The notes: generated by a model not told the origin, from the letters alone. A stretch of 64,000 nt of DNA from Rhodobacter sp. (GCA_027487575.1 JAIYDJ010000075.1:62001-126000); one strand, 5' to 3'. Counted from the stretch's first letter, positions 1-11,497 are shown. A program made the numbers and translations.

Positions 1-1168
1 TGATCCCCCGGGCGATGCCCTCCAGCGTCATCGGGACCATCGCCTGGCCAAAGATGCCGTGGATCAACTTGGTCGAATGACTGTAGCCCCATTGTGCCTC
101 GGGCACCGGATTGATCCACAGATGGCGCGGCCACTGGGCGCAGGCGCGTTCCAGCCAGACCTGCCCGGCCTCGGCGTTCCAGTGCTCGTTGGCCCCTCCG
201 GGGTGGAGGATTTCGTAGGGGCTCATCGCCGCGTCGCCGACGAAGATGCATTTGTAGTCGGACCCGTAGGTCCGCAGCACGTCCCAGGTTGGCGTCTGGT
301 CGTCCCAGCGGCGCCGGTTGTCGCGCCATACCCCTTCGTACAGGCAGTTGTGAAAATAGAACGGCACCAGATGCTTGAATTCGGACCGCGCCGCCGAGAA
401 CAGCTCTTCCATCACCTTCACGTAAGGGTCCATCGACCCGCCGATGTCCAGAAACAGCAGCACCTTTACCGCGTTCCGGCGTTCCGGCCTCGTCTGCACG
501 TCCAGCCAACCATGCTCGGCGGTGGCGCGAATCGTGCCGTCAAGGTCCAACTCGTCCGCCGCGCCGTCACGCGCCCATTTCCGCAACGCACGCAGCGCCA
601 GCTTGATGTTGCGCGTGCCCAGTTCGACGGACCCGTCCAGATTGCGGAACTCGCGCTTGTCCCACACCTTGACCGCCCGCCGGTGACGCGACCCGTCCTG
701 CCCGATCCGCACGCCTTCGGGGTTATAGCCATAGGCCCCGAACGGCGACGTGCCCGCCGTGCCGACCCATTTGCTGCCCCCCTGATGCCGTCCGGTCTGT
801 TCGGCCAGCCGTTTGCGCAGGGTCTCCATCAGCGCATCGAAGCCGCCCAACGCCTCGACCGCCGCGCGTTCCTCGGGGGTAAGGTGCGCTTCGGCCAGTT
901 TCTTCAGCCATTCGGCGGGCAGGTCCAGCGCATCGAGCACATCCTGCGCGCCGATCGCCTCCAGCCCCCGGAAGCTTTCGGCAAAGGCGCGGTCGAACCG
1001 GTCGAGGTGCCGTTCGTCCTTCACCATCGCGGTGCGCGCAAGGTAGTAGAACCCGGTCGCGTCATAGGTCACCAGACCCGCCGCCATGCCTTCCAGAAAG
1101 GCCAGATACTCGCGCAGGCTGACGGGCACACCGGTCTTCCGAAGCGTCTGGAAGAACGGCAGGAACAC
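1..1168 (-). CDS. CoxE-like VWA-domain protein (3' end cut by window)
   Basis: 389 residues are visible from a GTG start three bases after the stop of the upstream small membrane gene; the C-terminus lies outside the window. A helical N-terminal half is followed by a von Willebrand factor A segment starting LLFLDIGGSMDPY (about residues 237-249), whose DxGxS stretch is the expected MIDAS metal-binding loop. This is the layout of CoxE-type proteins (COG3552), partners of MoxR AAA+ ATPases in metal-centre insertion or protein remodelling. A moxR gene lies on the same strand at 3296-4135. No carbon-monoxide dehydrogenase genes are in view, so the client is unknown. Confidence 0.85.
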   Translation of the reverse strand, partial: MFLPFFQTLRKTGVPVSLREYLAFLEGMAAGLVTYDATGFYYLARTAMVKDERHLDRFDRAFAESFRGLEAIGAQDVLDALDLPAEWLKKLAEAHLTPEERAAVEALGGFDALMETLRKRLAEQTGRHQGGSKWVGTAGTSPFGAYGYNPEGVRIGQDGSRHRRAVKVWDKREFRNLDGSVELGTRNIKLALRALRKWARDGAADELDLDGTIRATAEHGWLDVQTRPERRNAVKVLLFLDIGGSMDPYVKVMEELFSAARSEFKHLVPFYFHNCLYEGVWRDNRRRWDDQTPTWDVLRTYGSDYKCIFVGDAAMSPYEILHPGGANEHWNAEAGQVWLERACAQWPRHLWINPVPEAQWGYSHSTKLIHGIFGQAMVPMTLEGIARGI

Positions 1169-1171
1169 GGG

Positions 1172-1342
1172 TCAGCCCAGCAGGGTGCGGTCAAGGATGA
1201 TGGTCGCGAGCATTCCCAGCAGGGTGAAGGCGATGCCATAGCCCGCGCCATACTGCAGGGCGTCCATCGTCTTGCCCCCCCGACGAAGGGCCGTGACGGC
1301 CCCAAGGGCCGCACCCAGAACCGCGGCGATGATGGTGATCAT
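1172..1342 (-). CDS. Small two-helix membrane protein, 56 aa
   Basis: Begins MITIIAAVLGAALGAVTALR and ends with a second hydrophobic stretch (GIAFTLLGMLATIIL), so two transmembrane helices joined by a short basic, glycine-rich loop are likely. The stop is three bases before the GTG start of the CoxE-like gene, so the two are probably translationally coupled. The family is not recognised. The position suggests a membrane anchor or accessory for the VWA/MoxR pair, which is inference only. Confidence 0.7.
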   Translation of the reverse strand: MITIIAAVLGAALGAVTALRRGGKTMDALQYGAGYGIAFTLLGMLATIILDRTLLG

Positions 1343-1370
1343 GACGTCCCCCGACGGGACCGTCCGGCCC

Positions 1371-2747
1371 CTAGCTGCGATTGCCGCGCGCCGCCAGCGC
1401 GGCGATTTCCGACGTGCGGGCGCGCACGTTGCTCTCTGCCCCGAAGCCATAGCGTGCCCAGGGCTGACTGTCGAGGCGAAGGGCCTGCGCCTCGGCGCTG
1501 CGTCCCGTCGCGTCACAGGCCTCGGCCTTCATCAGCATCAGCGTGGCCAGCATCGACGCATTCTCGGCCCGCTTCACCGCCGGCAACGCCCGGTCGACAA
1601 ACTGCATGGCCTGCTCCGGCTGGCCGGAGGACAGCGCCAGTGCCGCCATCTGCATGTCGACATGCGCGGCATGGATCGTGGCCCCCGGCAGGCTGCGATA
1701 GACGCGGGCGGCCTCGCTGAACGCCGCGATGGCGGTCTGCGGATCGGACGCGGCATGGACCCGTCCTTGCGCGAAATAAGCAAAGCCCAGACGGCTGTCA
1801 CGCCAACCTTGGGCCTTGGCGATCGACAGCATCATGTCCGCGCCCGCCTTGCGCCCGCCGACACCCCCGCCGCGTGTGCTGAAGGCGGCTGCCACGGCAT
1901 CATTCCAGGATCGCGGAGCGATCTGGCCGGGGCGGGTGCCGCCGTACTGCCCGGCCGGGTTCAGCCGCGCCAGCAAGGTGGGCAACCGCGACGCCACTTC
2001 GGCCTCGTTCATTCCGTTGGACAGTTCCGGCGCATAATGGACGCGCAGCATCAGCATATCGAAGCCGGTCAGCACCGTGTGGAAGTTGTCGTCGTTGAAC
2101 ACCGAATCCGACAGCCGGTACAGATCGTTCAGCGGCCCCATCGCCTGTGCCACCTCTTCGTGCAGGCAGTCGCGCACCTCTTGCGGGCTGGTGTCAGACG
2201 GCACGAAGATCGACACCGACTCGCGGCGGCTCAGGGTGCCCCAATCGACGAAGGCCGTGTTCCGCCGGGTGCGATAGTCGGATAGCGTCGTCGCGCGCGG
2301 CACTACGAAACAGGCAGCCGTCGGCACGACACGCTGCAATTCGCTGCGCGGATAGAAGCTGATGGTGATCGAGGCCTGCTGCCCGGGTTCCGCGTTGCGC
2401 ACATCCAGCCCGGCTTCGTTTCGCAAGCGTGCGATCAGGCGGGTCAGGTCGGTGCGGGCCGTCGCGGGCACTTCTCCGGCGACGGCGATCAGGATCGGTC
2501 CGTCGAACCGGGTCAACGCGGGCAGCGACCGGCCACTTTCCATCCGGAAGGCCAGATCGAGGAAATCCGCCTGGATTTCAACATTGCTGCGTTGCGGCGC
2601 GCTGCCGGAGGCACCCGAAAATCCCGCCGGCGCAGACCGCTGCGCGCTTGCGGCGGTGGGGTTGACAAAATTCTTGGACACTTCCTGCGACGGAGCAGGT
2701 GTGCAGGCCGCAAGGGCGCACAAGGCGATAACCGAAAGGAGGCGCAT
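1371..2747 (-). CDS. DUF2927-type lipoprotein
   Basis: 458 aa. The start ATG gives a lipoprotein signal MRLLSVIALCALAAC with the lipobox cysteine at residue 15, so the protein should be exported and lipid-anchored. The central part has the DUF2927 character, including a CLHEEVAQAMG stretch at about residues 194-204 that resembles a metal-binding or hydrolase-like motif. The C-terminal 130 residues are alanine-rich helices that look like TPR-type repeats. It sits 28 bp upstream of the small membrane gene and reads the same way as the CoxE-like and MoxR genes, so an operon is possible. Molecular function is unknown. An upstream in-frame start would spoil the signal peptide. Confidence 0.75.
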   Translation of the reverse strand: MRLLSVIALCALAACTPAPSQEVSKNFVNPTAASAQRSAPAGFSGASGSAPQRSNVEIQADFLDLAFRMESGRSLPALTRFDGPILIAVAGEVPATARTDLTRLIARLRNEAGLDVRNAEPGQQASITISFYPRSELQRVVPTAACFVVPRATTLSDYRTRRNTAFVDWGTLSRRESVSIFVPSDTSPQEVRDCLHEEVAQAMGPLNDLYRLSDSVFNDDNFHTVLTGFDMLMLRVHYAPELSNGMNEAEVASRLPTLLARLNPAGQYGGTRPGQIAPRSWNDAVAAAFSTRGGGVGGRKAGADMMLSIAKAQGWRDSRLGFAYFAQGRVHAASDPQTAIAAFSEAARVYRSLPGATIHAAHVDMQMAALALSSGQPEQAMQFVDRALPAVKRAENASMLATLMLMKAEACDATGRSAEAQALRLDSQPWARYGFGAESNVRARTSEIAALAARGNRS

Positions 2748-3295
2748 GAGCTTGGCAGCTTTTCGTCTGTGGAAAGGGCGCGGACGCCCCCTCGGTTGCA
2801 GCATTCCGTATCAAGGACGTGCATCTCCCCAGATGCCCGTCCCCCGACCCGGTGGCCCCTTCATCCGTTCAATCAACCCCCGGCGAGCAGCGAGAGGGCG
2901 GTCGGCACATCGTGTTTCACCGGGCGGCGCAGATGCCGCCGGGCTTTTCCACCACGTCCCGCCCTGGCAAGGGGGGAACGGATGGCACGACCTGCTTTCC
3001 ATTCGATCGAAAGGACTTCGGGTTCACCGGGTCCGACTTGACGCAAGGCCAGTGTCGGCAAGACGGCATGATGGTGTCAATCTCAAGGAATTTCGCGCGC
3101 GGGTCGAGTCTACCCATGGACGCGACCGGCGGGCAGAACACAGCAAGTTGTCCACAGATATCACGTAATATTTCAATTCACTTCATAAAATGGACTTTGC
3201 GTGATAACATTGTGGCAATACTATGGCCAAACCTAGGCAGAATCGCCCGAATCGCAGAACACCGGACAGATGGTTCGCGCCGATGGACAAGGGCC
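2748..3295. other. 548-bp gap without a convincing gene; AT-rich island inside
   Basis: No frame here has convincing coding character. About 3145-3235 is clearly richer in A/T than its surroundings. It contains TTGTCCACA (3148-3156), one base off a DnaA box, and a rightward promoter-like pair TTGCGT / TACTAT with a 16-base spacer near 3196-3224. No downstream rightward gene exists before the 3' end of moxR, so a promoter here would make an antisense or small RNA. Neither feature is established. Confidence 0.4.
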
Positions 3296-4135
3296 TTAAC
3301 GCCCCGCCCGTGCCATGAAGGCCAGCCTTTCGAACAGATGCACGTCCTGTTCGTTCTTCAGCAGCGCACCGTGCAGCCGGGGCAACATCGCCTTGCCATC
3401 GCGCTTCAGATCCTCGGGGCCCAGATCCTCGGCCAGCAGAAGCTTCAGCCAATCCAGCACTTCCGATGTCGATGGCTTCTTCTTCAGTCCCGGCGTCTCG
3501 CGCAGGTCCAGAAACTGCGTCAGCGCAGCGGTCAGCAGGGCCGGCTTGATGTCGGGAAAATGAACCCTGACGATCGCGGCAAGCGTTTCGGCATCGGGGA
3601 AACGGATGTAATGAAAGAAGCACCGGCGCAAAAAGGCGTCGGGCAGGTCTTTTTCGTTGTTGGACGTGATGATGACGACAGGGCGATGCCGCGCCGTCAC
3701 GGTTTCGCCGGTTTCGTAGACGTGAAACTCCATCCGGTCCAGTTCCTGCAACAGGTCGTTGGGAAACTCGATGTCGGCCTTGTCGATCTCGTCGATCAGC
3801 AGAACCACCCGGCCGGGCGCATCGAACGCCTGCCAAAGCTTGCCGCGCCGGATGTAGTTCGACACGTCGTGCACCCGTGCCTCGCCAAGCTGGCTGTCAC
3901 GCAGGCGGCTGACGGCGTCGTATTCGTAAAGGCCCTGTTGCGCTTTGGTTGTGGACTTCACATGCCATTCAATCAGAGGCAGGTCCAAGGCCAGCGCCAC
4001 CTGCCGCGCCAACTCGGTCTTGCCGGTGCCGGGTTCCCCCTTGACCAGAAGCGGGCGTTGCAGGGTCACGGCGGCATTGACCGCGACGGTCAGGTCCTCG
4101 GTGGCGACGTAAGCATCGGTCGTGGCGAATTTCAT
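3296..4135 (-). CDS. MoxR-family AAA+ ATPase
   Basis: 279 aa, starting MKFATTDAYVATEDL; a longer frame adds 27 residues that do not look like family sequence. Walker A is GEPGTGKT (residues 33-40), Walker B is LLIDEIDKAD (about 112-121), and the sensor-1 asparagines lie in IITSNNEKDLPDAFLRRC. MoxR ATPases act with VWA-domain proteins to remodel or activate client enzymes. The CoxE-like VWA partner is 2.1 kb downstream on the same strand, with a lipoprotein and a small membrane protein between. Length and motifs are normal and the protein appears intact. Confidence 0.9.
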   Translation of the reverse strand: MKFATTDAYVATEDLTVAVNAAVTLQRPLLVKGEPGTGKTELARQVALALDLPLIEWHVKSTTKAQQGLYEYDAVSRLRDSQLGEARVHDVSNYIRRGKLWQAFDAPGRVVLLIDEIDKADIEFPNDLLQELDRMEFHVYETGETVTARHRPVVIITSNNEKDLPDAFLRRCFFHYIRFPDAETLAAIVRVHFPDIKPALLTAALTQFLDLRETPGLKKKPSTSEVLDWLKLLLAEDLGPEDLKRDGKAMLPRLHGALLKNEQDVHLFERLAFMARAGR

Positions 4136-4305
4136 CGGTGCATCAAGCCTGTATGACGGGAACCCGGCCAGCGTAACGGCCCCATGAATTTGTCGCAACC
4201 GGTAGTGACAAGCCATTTGCTTTGGGCTAGAGGGACGGCAATCAGGAGTGCGCGATGACAGAAGCCCACCTGTCGGCGCGATCCGGCGACCAGGAGAGAG
4301 CTGCG

Positions 4306-4728
4306 ATGAAAGCCGAAGTCTTTCTGCCCGAAGATTACCGTCCCGCCGAAAGCGAACCTTTCATGAATGACCGGCAGCTGGAATATTTCCGGCGCAAGCT
4401 GATCGTCTGGAAGCAGGAACTGATCAGCCAGTCGGCCGAAACCATCGACAACCTGCAGGAATCGGGCCGCAACGTGCCCGACATCGCCGACCGCGCCTCG
4501 GAAGAGACCGACCGCGCGCTGGAACTGCGCACGCGCGACCGCCAGCGCAAGCTGGTCAGCAAGATCGACGCGGCCCTGCGGCGGATCGAAAACGGCGAGT
4601 ACGGCTATTGCGAGATGTCGGGCGAACCGATCAGTCTCAAGCGTCTGGATGCCCGCCCCATCGCCACGATGACGCTGGAAGCCCAGGAACGCCACGAACG
4701 CCGCGAAAAGGTGCACCGCGACGATTGA
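4306..4728 (+). CDS. dksA: RNA polymerase-binding transcription factor DksA
   Basis: 140 aa from the ATG preceded by AGGAGAGAG (MKAEVFLPEDY); an upstream ATG at 4255 lacks such a site. DksA binds the secondary channel of RNA polymerase and, with ppGpp, adjusts rRNA and amino-acid promoters. The coiled-coil tip has the DxxDxA signature (D59, D62, A64 in NVPDIADRASEE). Of the four zinc-finger cysteines of E. coli DksA only C102 remains (YGYCEMSGEPI). I recall this degenerate finger as usual in alphaproteobacterial DksA. Monocistronic, with a terminator directly downstream. Confidence 0.92.
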   Translation: MKAEVFLPEDYRPAESEPFMNDRQLEYFRRKLIVWKQELISQSAETIDNLQESGRNVPDIADRASEETDRALELRTRDRQRKLVSKIDAALRRIENGEYGYCEMSGEPISLKRLDARPIATMTLEAQERHERREKVHRDD

Positions 4729-4763
4729 CCGGATTGCGTGCCGGCCACGGCAGGGATTGACTG

Positions 4764-4790
4764 ACGCCGGGCTGACAAGTCCGGCGTTTT
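4764..4790 (+). terminator. Intrinsic terminator after dksA
   Basis: Inverted repeat ACGCCGG (4764-4770) / CCGGCGT (4781-4787) with a 10-base loop, running into TTTT at 4787-4790. It lies 36 bp after the dksA stop and just before the start region of the next gene. Confidence 0.75.
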
Positions 4791-4806
4791 GCATTCGGGG
4801 GCGGCG

Positions 4807-5991
4807 ATGACTTTGATCGGGCAGCGGATCACCGTTCTGGGGGCAGGGGTGGCGGGGCTGGCCGTGGCGCGCGCGCTGGCCTTGCGCGGGGCTGCCGTGA
4901 CCGTTCTGGAACAGGCCGACGCGATTCGTGAGGTGGGGGCGGGGCTGCAGGTGTCGCCCAACGGCGGCCGGGTGTTGCGCGCGCTGGGTCTGTCGGCGGC
5001 GCTGGAACAGTGCGCGACCCGCGCGGTTGCGATCGAATTGAAGGACGGCTTTACCGATGACCGGGTGCTGCGGCTGGATCTGGCGGCGCTGCGCCCGGAC
5101 CATGGCTATCATTTCGTGCACCGCGCCGATCTAATCGCCCTGCTGGCCGAAGGCGCACAGGCGGCGGGGGTGGACATCCGGTTGCTGCAGAAGGTCACTT
5201 CGGTGCACTTGGACGGCGCCCGCCCGGTGATCCAGACCCTGGATGGGCCGCACGAAACCGGATTGCTGATCGGTGCGGACGGGCTGCATTCCGCGACGCG
5301 GGCCGCGCTGAACGCCGCGGCGAAACCGTTTTTCACCGGACAGGTCGCATGGAGGGCGCTGATCCCGTGCGACGCGAACGCCCCGGCGGTGGCCGAGGTG
5401 CATATGGGGCCGGGCCGCCATCTGGTGTCCTATCCGCTGCGGCACGGCACCCTGCGCAACATCGTCGCCGTCGAAGAGCGCAGCCGCTGGGCCGAGGAAA
5501 GCTGGACACTGCGCGATGACCCGGTCGACTTGCGGCTGGCCTTCGCCGGGTTTTCGCCGCGCGTGCGGGACTGGCTGGACCGGATCGAGGATGTCTGGCT
5601 GTGGGGCCTGTTCCGCCATCCGGTGGCCCCGGTCTGGCAGCGCGCACTTCGGGCAGGGGGGGTGGCGATCCTTGGCGACGCGGCGCATCCGACCCTGCCG
5701 TTTCTGGCGCAGGGCGCGTCACTGGCACTGGAGGATGCCTGGGTCCTGGCGGCTTCCCTTGGCGCGCACGATACGCTGGCGGCCGGGCTTGCGGCCTATC
5801 AGGCCACGCGGGCGGCGCGGGCCGGCCGGGTCGTTGCCGCCGCCAACGGCAACGCACGGGCCTATCACCTGCGCGGGTTGCCGCGCGTCGTGGGCCACGC
5901 CGGACTGCGGATCGGAGCCAGGCTTGCACCCGGACTGGCCTTGCGACGGTTCGACTGGCTTTACGATCACGACGTGACCGCACAAGGTTAA
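4807..5991 (+). CDS. FAD-dependent monooxygenase (salicylate hydroxylase-like)
   Basis: 394 aa. Start chosen at the ATG after GGGGGCGGCG. The N-terminal FAD Rossmann motif is GAGVAG (residues 12-17), and the second FAD-binding motif GDAAHPTLPFLAQGA lies near residue 288, as in the UbiH/salicylate-hydroxylase class A flavoprotein monooxygenases, which hydroxylate aromatic rings with NAD(P)H and O2. Nothing nearby points to a particular aromatic substrate. 3-Hydroxybenzoate 6-hydroxylase-like and salicylate hydroxylase-like enzymes are equally possible. Convergent with acnA across a shared terminator. Confidence 0.85.
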   Translation: MTLIGQRITVLGAGVAGLAVARALALRGAAVTVLEQADAIREVGAGLQVSPNGGRVLRALGLSAALEQCATRAVAIELKDGFTDDRVLRLDLAALRPDHGYHFVHRADLIALLAEGAQAAGVDIRLLQKVTSVHLDGARPVIQTLDGPHETGLLIGADGLHSATRAALNAAAKPFFTGQVAWRALIPCDANAPAVAEVHMGPGRHLVSYPLRHGTLRNIVAVEERSRWAEESWTLRDDPVDLRLAFAGFSPRVRDWLDRIEDVWLWGLFRHPVAPVWQRALRAGGVAILGDAAHPTLPFLAQGASLALEDAWVLAASLGAHDTLAAGLAAYQATRAARAGRVVAAANGNARAYHLRGLPRVVGHAGLRIGARLAPGLALRRFDWLYDHDVTAQG

Positions 5992-6011
5992 GGGGGGCCG
6001 GAGCCCCCCTT
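5990..6011. terminator. Bidirectional terminator between monooxygenase gene and acnA
   Basis: Perfect 9-bp inverted repeat AAGGGGGGC / GCCCCCCTT with loop CGGA, centred between two convergent stop codons. The A/T ends of the arms give a short T run on either strand. Confidence 0.7.
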
Positions 6012-6039
6012 GTCCGAAAAGCTTCAGGCGGTCAGTCCG

Positions 6040-8805
<2,766 letters not shown>

Positions 8806-8879
8806 GGCGTGGCTCCTGAGGCTGCGGATGGCCCATGTTTGCCTGAAACGGGGCAGGGGGCGCAAGAGAATCATCGGCT

Positions 8880-8897
8880 TTGTATGCAATTGTATGC
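8880..8897. promoter_or_regulatory. Direct repeat between acnA and DUF1223 gene
   Basis: Two exact copies of TTGTATGC separated by AA (8880-8887 and 8890-8897), 75 bp upstream of the acnA start and 130 bp upstream of the DUF1223 gene. The A/T-rich repeat stands out in this GC-rich DNA and resembles half-sites of GntR-family regulators. The regulator is unknown. Confidence 0.4.
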
Positions 8898-9026
8898 CGA
8901 AAATCCAGACCTTTCCGTGGCCCGACCGCCAGCCTTGACGGCGACGGTTGCGCCTCGCAAAACCTTGATTGGCAGATGGTCGCGGATGTGGCTAGAAGGA
9001 ATTCCCAGCACAGGAAGAATGCACCC

Positions 9027-9731
9027 ATGATGCGACCGATTGCCACCGCAGCTTGCGGTCTGTGGATGGCCTGTTCCGGCCTCGTCTTGGCCCAGACGCA
9101 GCCCGCGGTCGTGGTCGAACTATACACCTCGCAGGGGTGTTCGTCCTGCCCGCCCGCCGATGACTTCTTTGCCGGCCTTGCGGACGATCCGGGCGTCATT
9201 CCCCTCGCGCTGCATGTCGATTACTGGGACTACATCGGCTGGGCCGACAAGTTTGCGAACCCGAAGTTCACCGAACGGCAGAAGGCCTATGCCCGCGCCG
9301 AGGGCAGCAAGACGATCTACACCCCGCAGTTCATCGTCGGCGGCACCGACCGGGTTGTCGGCAACGCACCGGCCGAGGTGGCGGCGCGGATCGTCGATGC
9401 CGTCCATCGCGGCGAGTCGGTCAGCCTGTGGCTGGAACGGCAGGGCGACATGGTGGTGATCCGCGCGGTGGCGGATGAACCGCTTTCGGGCGAGATGAAC
9501 GTGCAGCTTGTCCGCTATCGCCCGGAGGCGACGGTCGAAATCAACAGCGGCGAGAATGCCGGCCGCAAGATGACCTACCACAACATCGTGACGGCGTGGA
9601 GCAGTCTGGGCGGCTGGGATGGCAGCGCGGATTTCGTCACCAAGGCGCCGGCGGAAGGGGATCAGCCGATCGTGGTGATCGTCCAGCACGCAGGGCCGGG
9701 CAGCATCGTCGCCGCGGCGCAGATCAAGTAG
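9027..9731 (+). CDS. DUF1223 thioredoxin-like secreted protein
   Basis: 234 aa from an ATG-ATG start downstream of CAGGAAG. An N-terminal hydrophobic signal ends near LVLAQ, so export is expected. The mature part begins PAVVVELYTSQGCSSCPPAD, with a CxxC pair at C38/C41 and a thioredoxin-like fold typical of DUF1223. The family is widespread in alphaproteobacteria; a redox role in the periplasm is plausible but unproven. The 3' end abuts the convergent acyltransferase gene without a gap. Confidence 0.85.
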   Translation: MMRPIATAACGLWMACSGLVLAQTQPAVVVELYTSQGCSSCPPADDFFAGLADDPGVIPLALHVDYWDYIGWADKFANPKFTERQKAYARAEGSKTIYTPQFIVGGTDRVVGNAPAEVAARIVDAVHRGESVSLWLERQGDMVVIRAVADEPLSGEMNVQLVRYRPEATVEINSGENAGRKMTYHNIVTAWSSLGGWDGSADFVTKAPAEGDQPIVVIVQHAGPGSIVAAAQIK

Positions 9732-10604
9732 TCATTTCCAGCGGCGGTGGATCCAGAACCACTGGCCCGGCGCCTGCGCAATCCGCGCTTCCAGCGAACG
9801 GGTGACGGCTTCGGTCATCTCAAGGGCGGAACCCTGCGCAATCGGCTCTTCGACGTCGACGTCGAAGTGCAATCCGTCGGCGCGGCGTGTCGCATAGACC
9901 GGGATCATCGCCGCGTCATAGCGCAGGGCAAGCTGCGCCGCCGACAGCGCGGTCAAGGCCGGTTTGCCCAGAAACGAAACCGGCGTGCCGTCGGCGGCAT
10001 GCAGATCGAAGAACAGCGCCATCGTGCCCCCGGTCTTCAGTTGCCGCACGAACCCCGCCAGCCCCAGCCGCCCCTTGGGCAGGTTGGGTCCGCCCATCGC
10101 GTTCAGCGTCTTGATGTAATGCGCGTTGAAATAGGGGTTCGACATCGGCCGGTACAGCGCGCCCACCGGCACCCCCTGGCCCAGAAGACAGGCCCGCGCC
10201 GCCTCGTAGTTGCCGAAATGCGCCGTCAGCAGCAAGACCGGCCGCCCCGCCGCCCGCGCCGCCTGCAGGGCCGCCAGCCCCGGCCCGCGCGGCGTGACCT
10301 GCGCCATCCGGGCCTTGAACGGGCCGGAGGAATAGTTCTCGATCAGCGCGCGCCCCACGTTGTCCAGCGCCTGCGTGGCGATCCGTTCGCGCTGGTCCAT
10401 CGGCATTTCCGGCCAGACGAGTGCCAGATTCTGCAGCGCCCTGCGGCGATACCCGGCCAGCGGCCCGATCACCCGCGCCATCAACCAGCCCATCGCCGGA
10501 ACGCGCCACCGGTAGGGCAGCAGCAGCGCCGCCCTGATAAGCCCGCGAAACGCGATGTTCAGGGCGAATTCGGCAGGCTGAAAAGCGGGTCCTGCGGGCA
10601 TCAT
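9732..10604 (-). CDS. LpxL/HtrB-type lysophospholipid acyltransferase
   Basis: 290 aa. An N-terminal hydrophobic anchor is followed by the acyltransferase motif HFGNYE (H129, E134; HX4E), as in lipid A late acyltransferases LpxL/LpxM, which transfer acyl chains from acyl-ACP at the inner membrane. The C-terminal PGQWFWIHRRWK is also characteristic of this family. The ATG-ATG start overlaps the stop of the upstream EamA gene, indicating coupling. Exact acceptor (lipid A or ornithine lipid) cannot be told from sequence. Confidence 0.88.
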   Translation of the reverse strand: MMPAGPAFQPAEFALNIAFRGLIRAALLLPYRWRVPAMGWLMARVIGPLAGYRRRALQNLALVWPEMPMDQRERIATQALDNVGRALIENYSSGPFKARMAQVTPRGPGLAALQAARAAGRPVLLLTAHFGNYEAARACLLGQGVPVGALYRPMSNPYFNAHYIKTLNAMGGPNLPKGRLGLAGFVRQLKTGGTMALFFDLHAADGTPVSFLGKPALTALSAAQLALRYDAAMIPVYATRRADGLHFDVDVEEPIAQGSALEMTEAVTRSLEARIAQAPGQWFWIHRRWK

Positions 10605-11497
10605 CGCTCCGGTCGGGCGGGGGCGCGCACCCCCGCAGTTTCCATGCGCCACACATAAAGCCCCGCCGCCACGATCACAACTGCGCCGATCACCGTCCAG
10701 CGGTCCGGATATTCGCCGTAAAGCCCGATGCCCCAGCCGGTGGCGAACAGGATTCCGGTATAGGTAAAGGGTGCCACCACCGACGCCTCGGCCAGCGTGA
10801 AGGCGCGGATCAGGCACAGCTGCGCCCCGGCCCCGAGCACCCCGATCAGACCGAACTGCCACAGGTCGGCGGGATCGACTGGACGCCAGACCCAAGGCAG
10901 CAGCGCCGATGTCGCGAGCGTGCCGAACAGCGCCGCCCAGATCAGGGACGCCCAATGGCTTTCGCGCGCGCCGACATGCCGGGTCAGCAGCGCGCTGATG
11001 GAATAGCTTACCGCCGCCCCCAGCGGCAGAAGGGCGGCGACGGTGAACACGTCACTGCCGGGACGGATCACGATCAGTGCCCCCGTCATGGCGACAACAA
11101 CCCCGATCAGCCGCGGCACCGTCAGCCGTTCGCCCAGAAAGAGGGCCGCCCCCAGCGTGATCAGCACCGGATTGGTGTCGGTCAGCGCCGTCGCCTCGGC
11201 CAGCCCGATATGGTTCAGCGACAGAAAGAACAGCGATGTCGCCCCCAGTTGCGTCACCGATCGCCAGACATGCATCCCGGGATAGACGGTGCGCGCCGCC
11301 TGCCGCAATCGTGGCCCAAGAATCAATGCGACGATGGCAAGCTGCCCCGTGAAGCGTGCCCAGATGACTTGCGGCACCGGATAGCGCGCGACCATGTCCT
11401 TGGCCAGCGCATCCATCGAGGTGAAGATCAGAATGGCCAGCAGCATCAACAGGATGCCGCGAGAGGCGTCAGTCGCGGCAGAGCGGGGGCGGGGCAT
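10601..11497 (-). CDS. DMT-superfamily EamA transporter
   Basis: 298 aa from MPRPRSAATDASRG; a start three codons earlier (MVRMPRP) is equally possible because neither has a strong ribosome site. About ten hydrophobic helices form two EamA repeats, with the characteristic TALTDTNPVLITLGAALFLGE in repeat one and a matching APFTYTGILFATGWGIGLYGE in repeat two. These transporters export metabolites or amino acids; substrate unknown. Overlaps the acyltransferase start by 4 bp. Confidence 0.85.
   Translation of the reverse strand: MPRPRSAATDASRGILLMLLAILIFTSMDALAKDMVARYPVPQVIWARFTGQLAIVALILGPRLRQAARTVYPGMHVWRSVTQLGATSLFFLSLNHIGLAEATALTDTNPVLITLGAALFLGERLTVPRLIGVVVAMTGALIVIRPGSDVFTVAALLPLGAAVSYSISALLTRHVGARESHWASLIWAALFGTLATSALLPWVWRPVDPADLWQFGLIGVLGAGAQLCLIRAFTLAEASVVAPFTYTGILFATGWGIGLYGEYPDRWTVIGAVVIVAAGLYVWRMETAGVRAPARPER

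Noticed and set aside
59..1720. A 553-codon rightward open frame over the CoxE-like gene
   Set aside because: It is a GC-rich shadow: the leftward frame encodes recognisable VWA and small membrane proteins, and the rightward product has no family features.
3148..3156. DnaA-box-like TTGTCCACA as evidence for a replication origin
   Set aside because: Only one box is seen and no origin-associated genes flank it. A single 9-mer is weak evidence.
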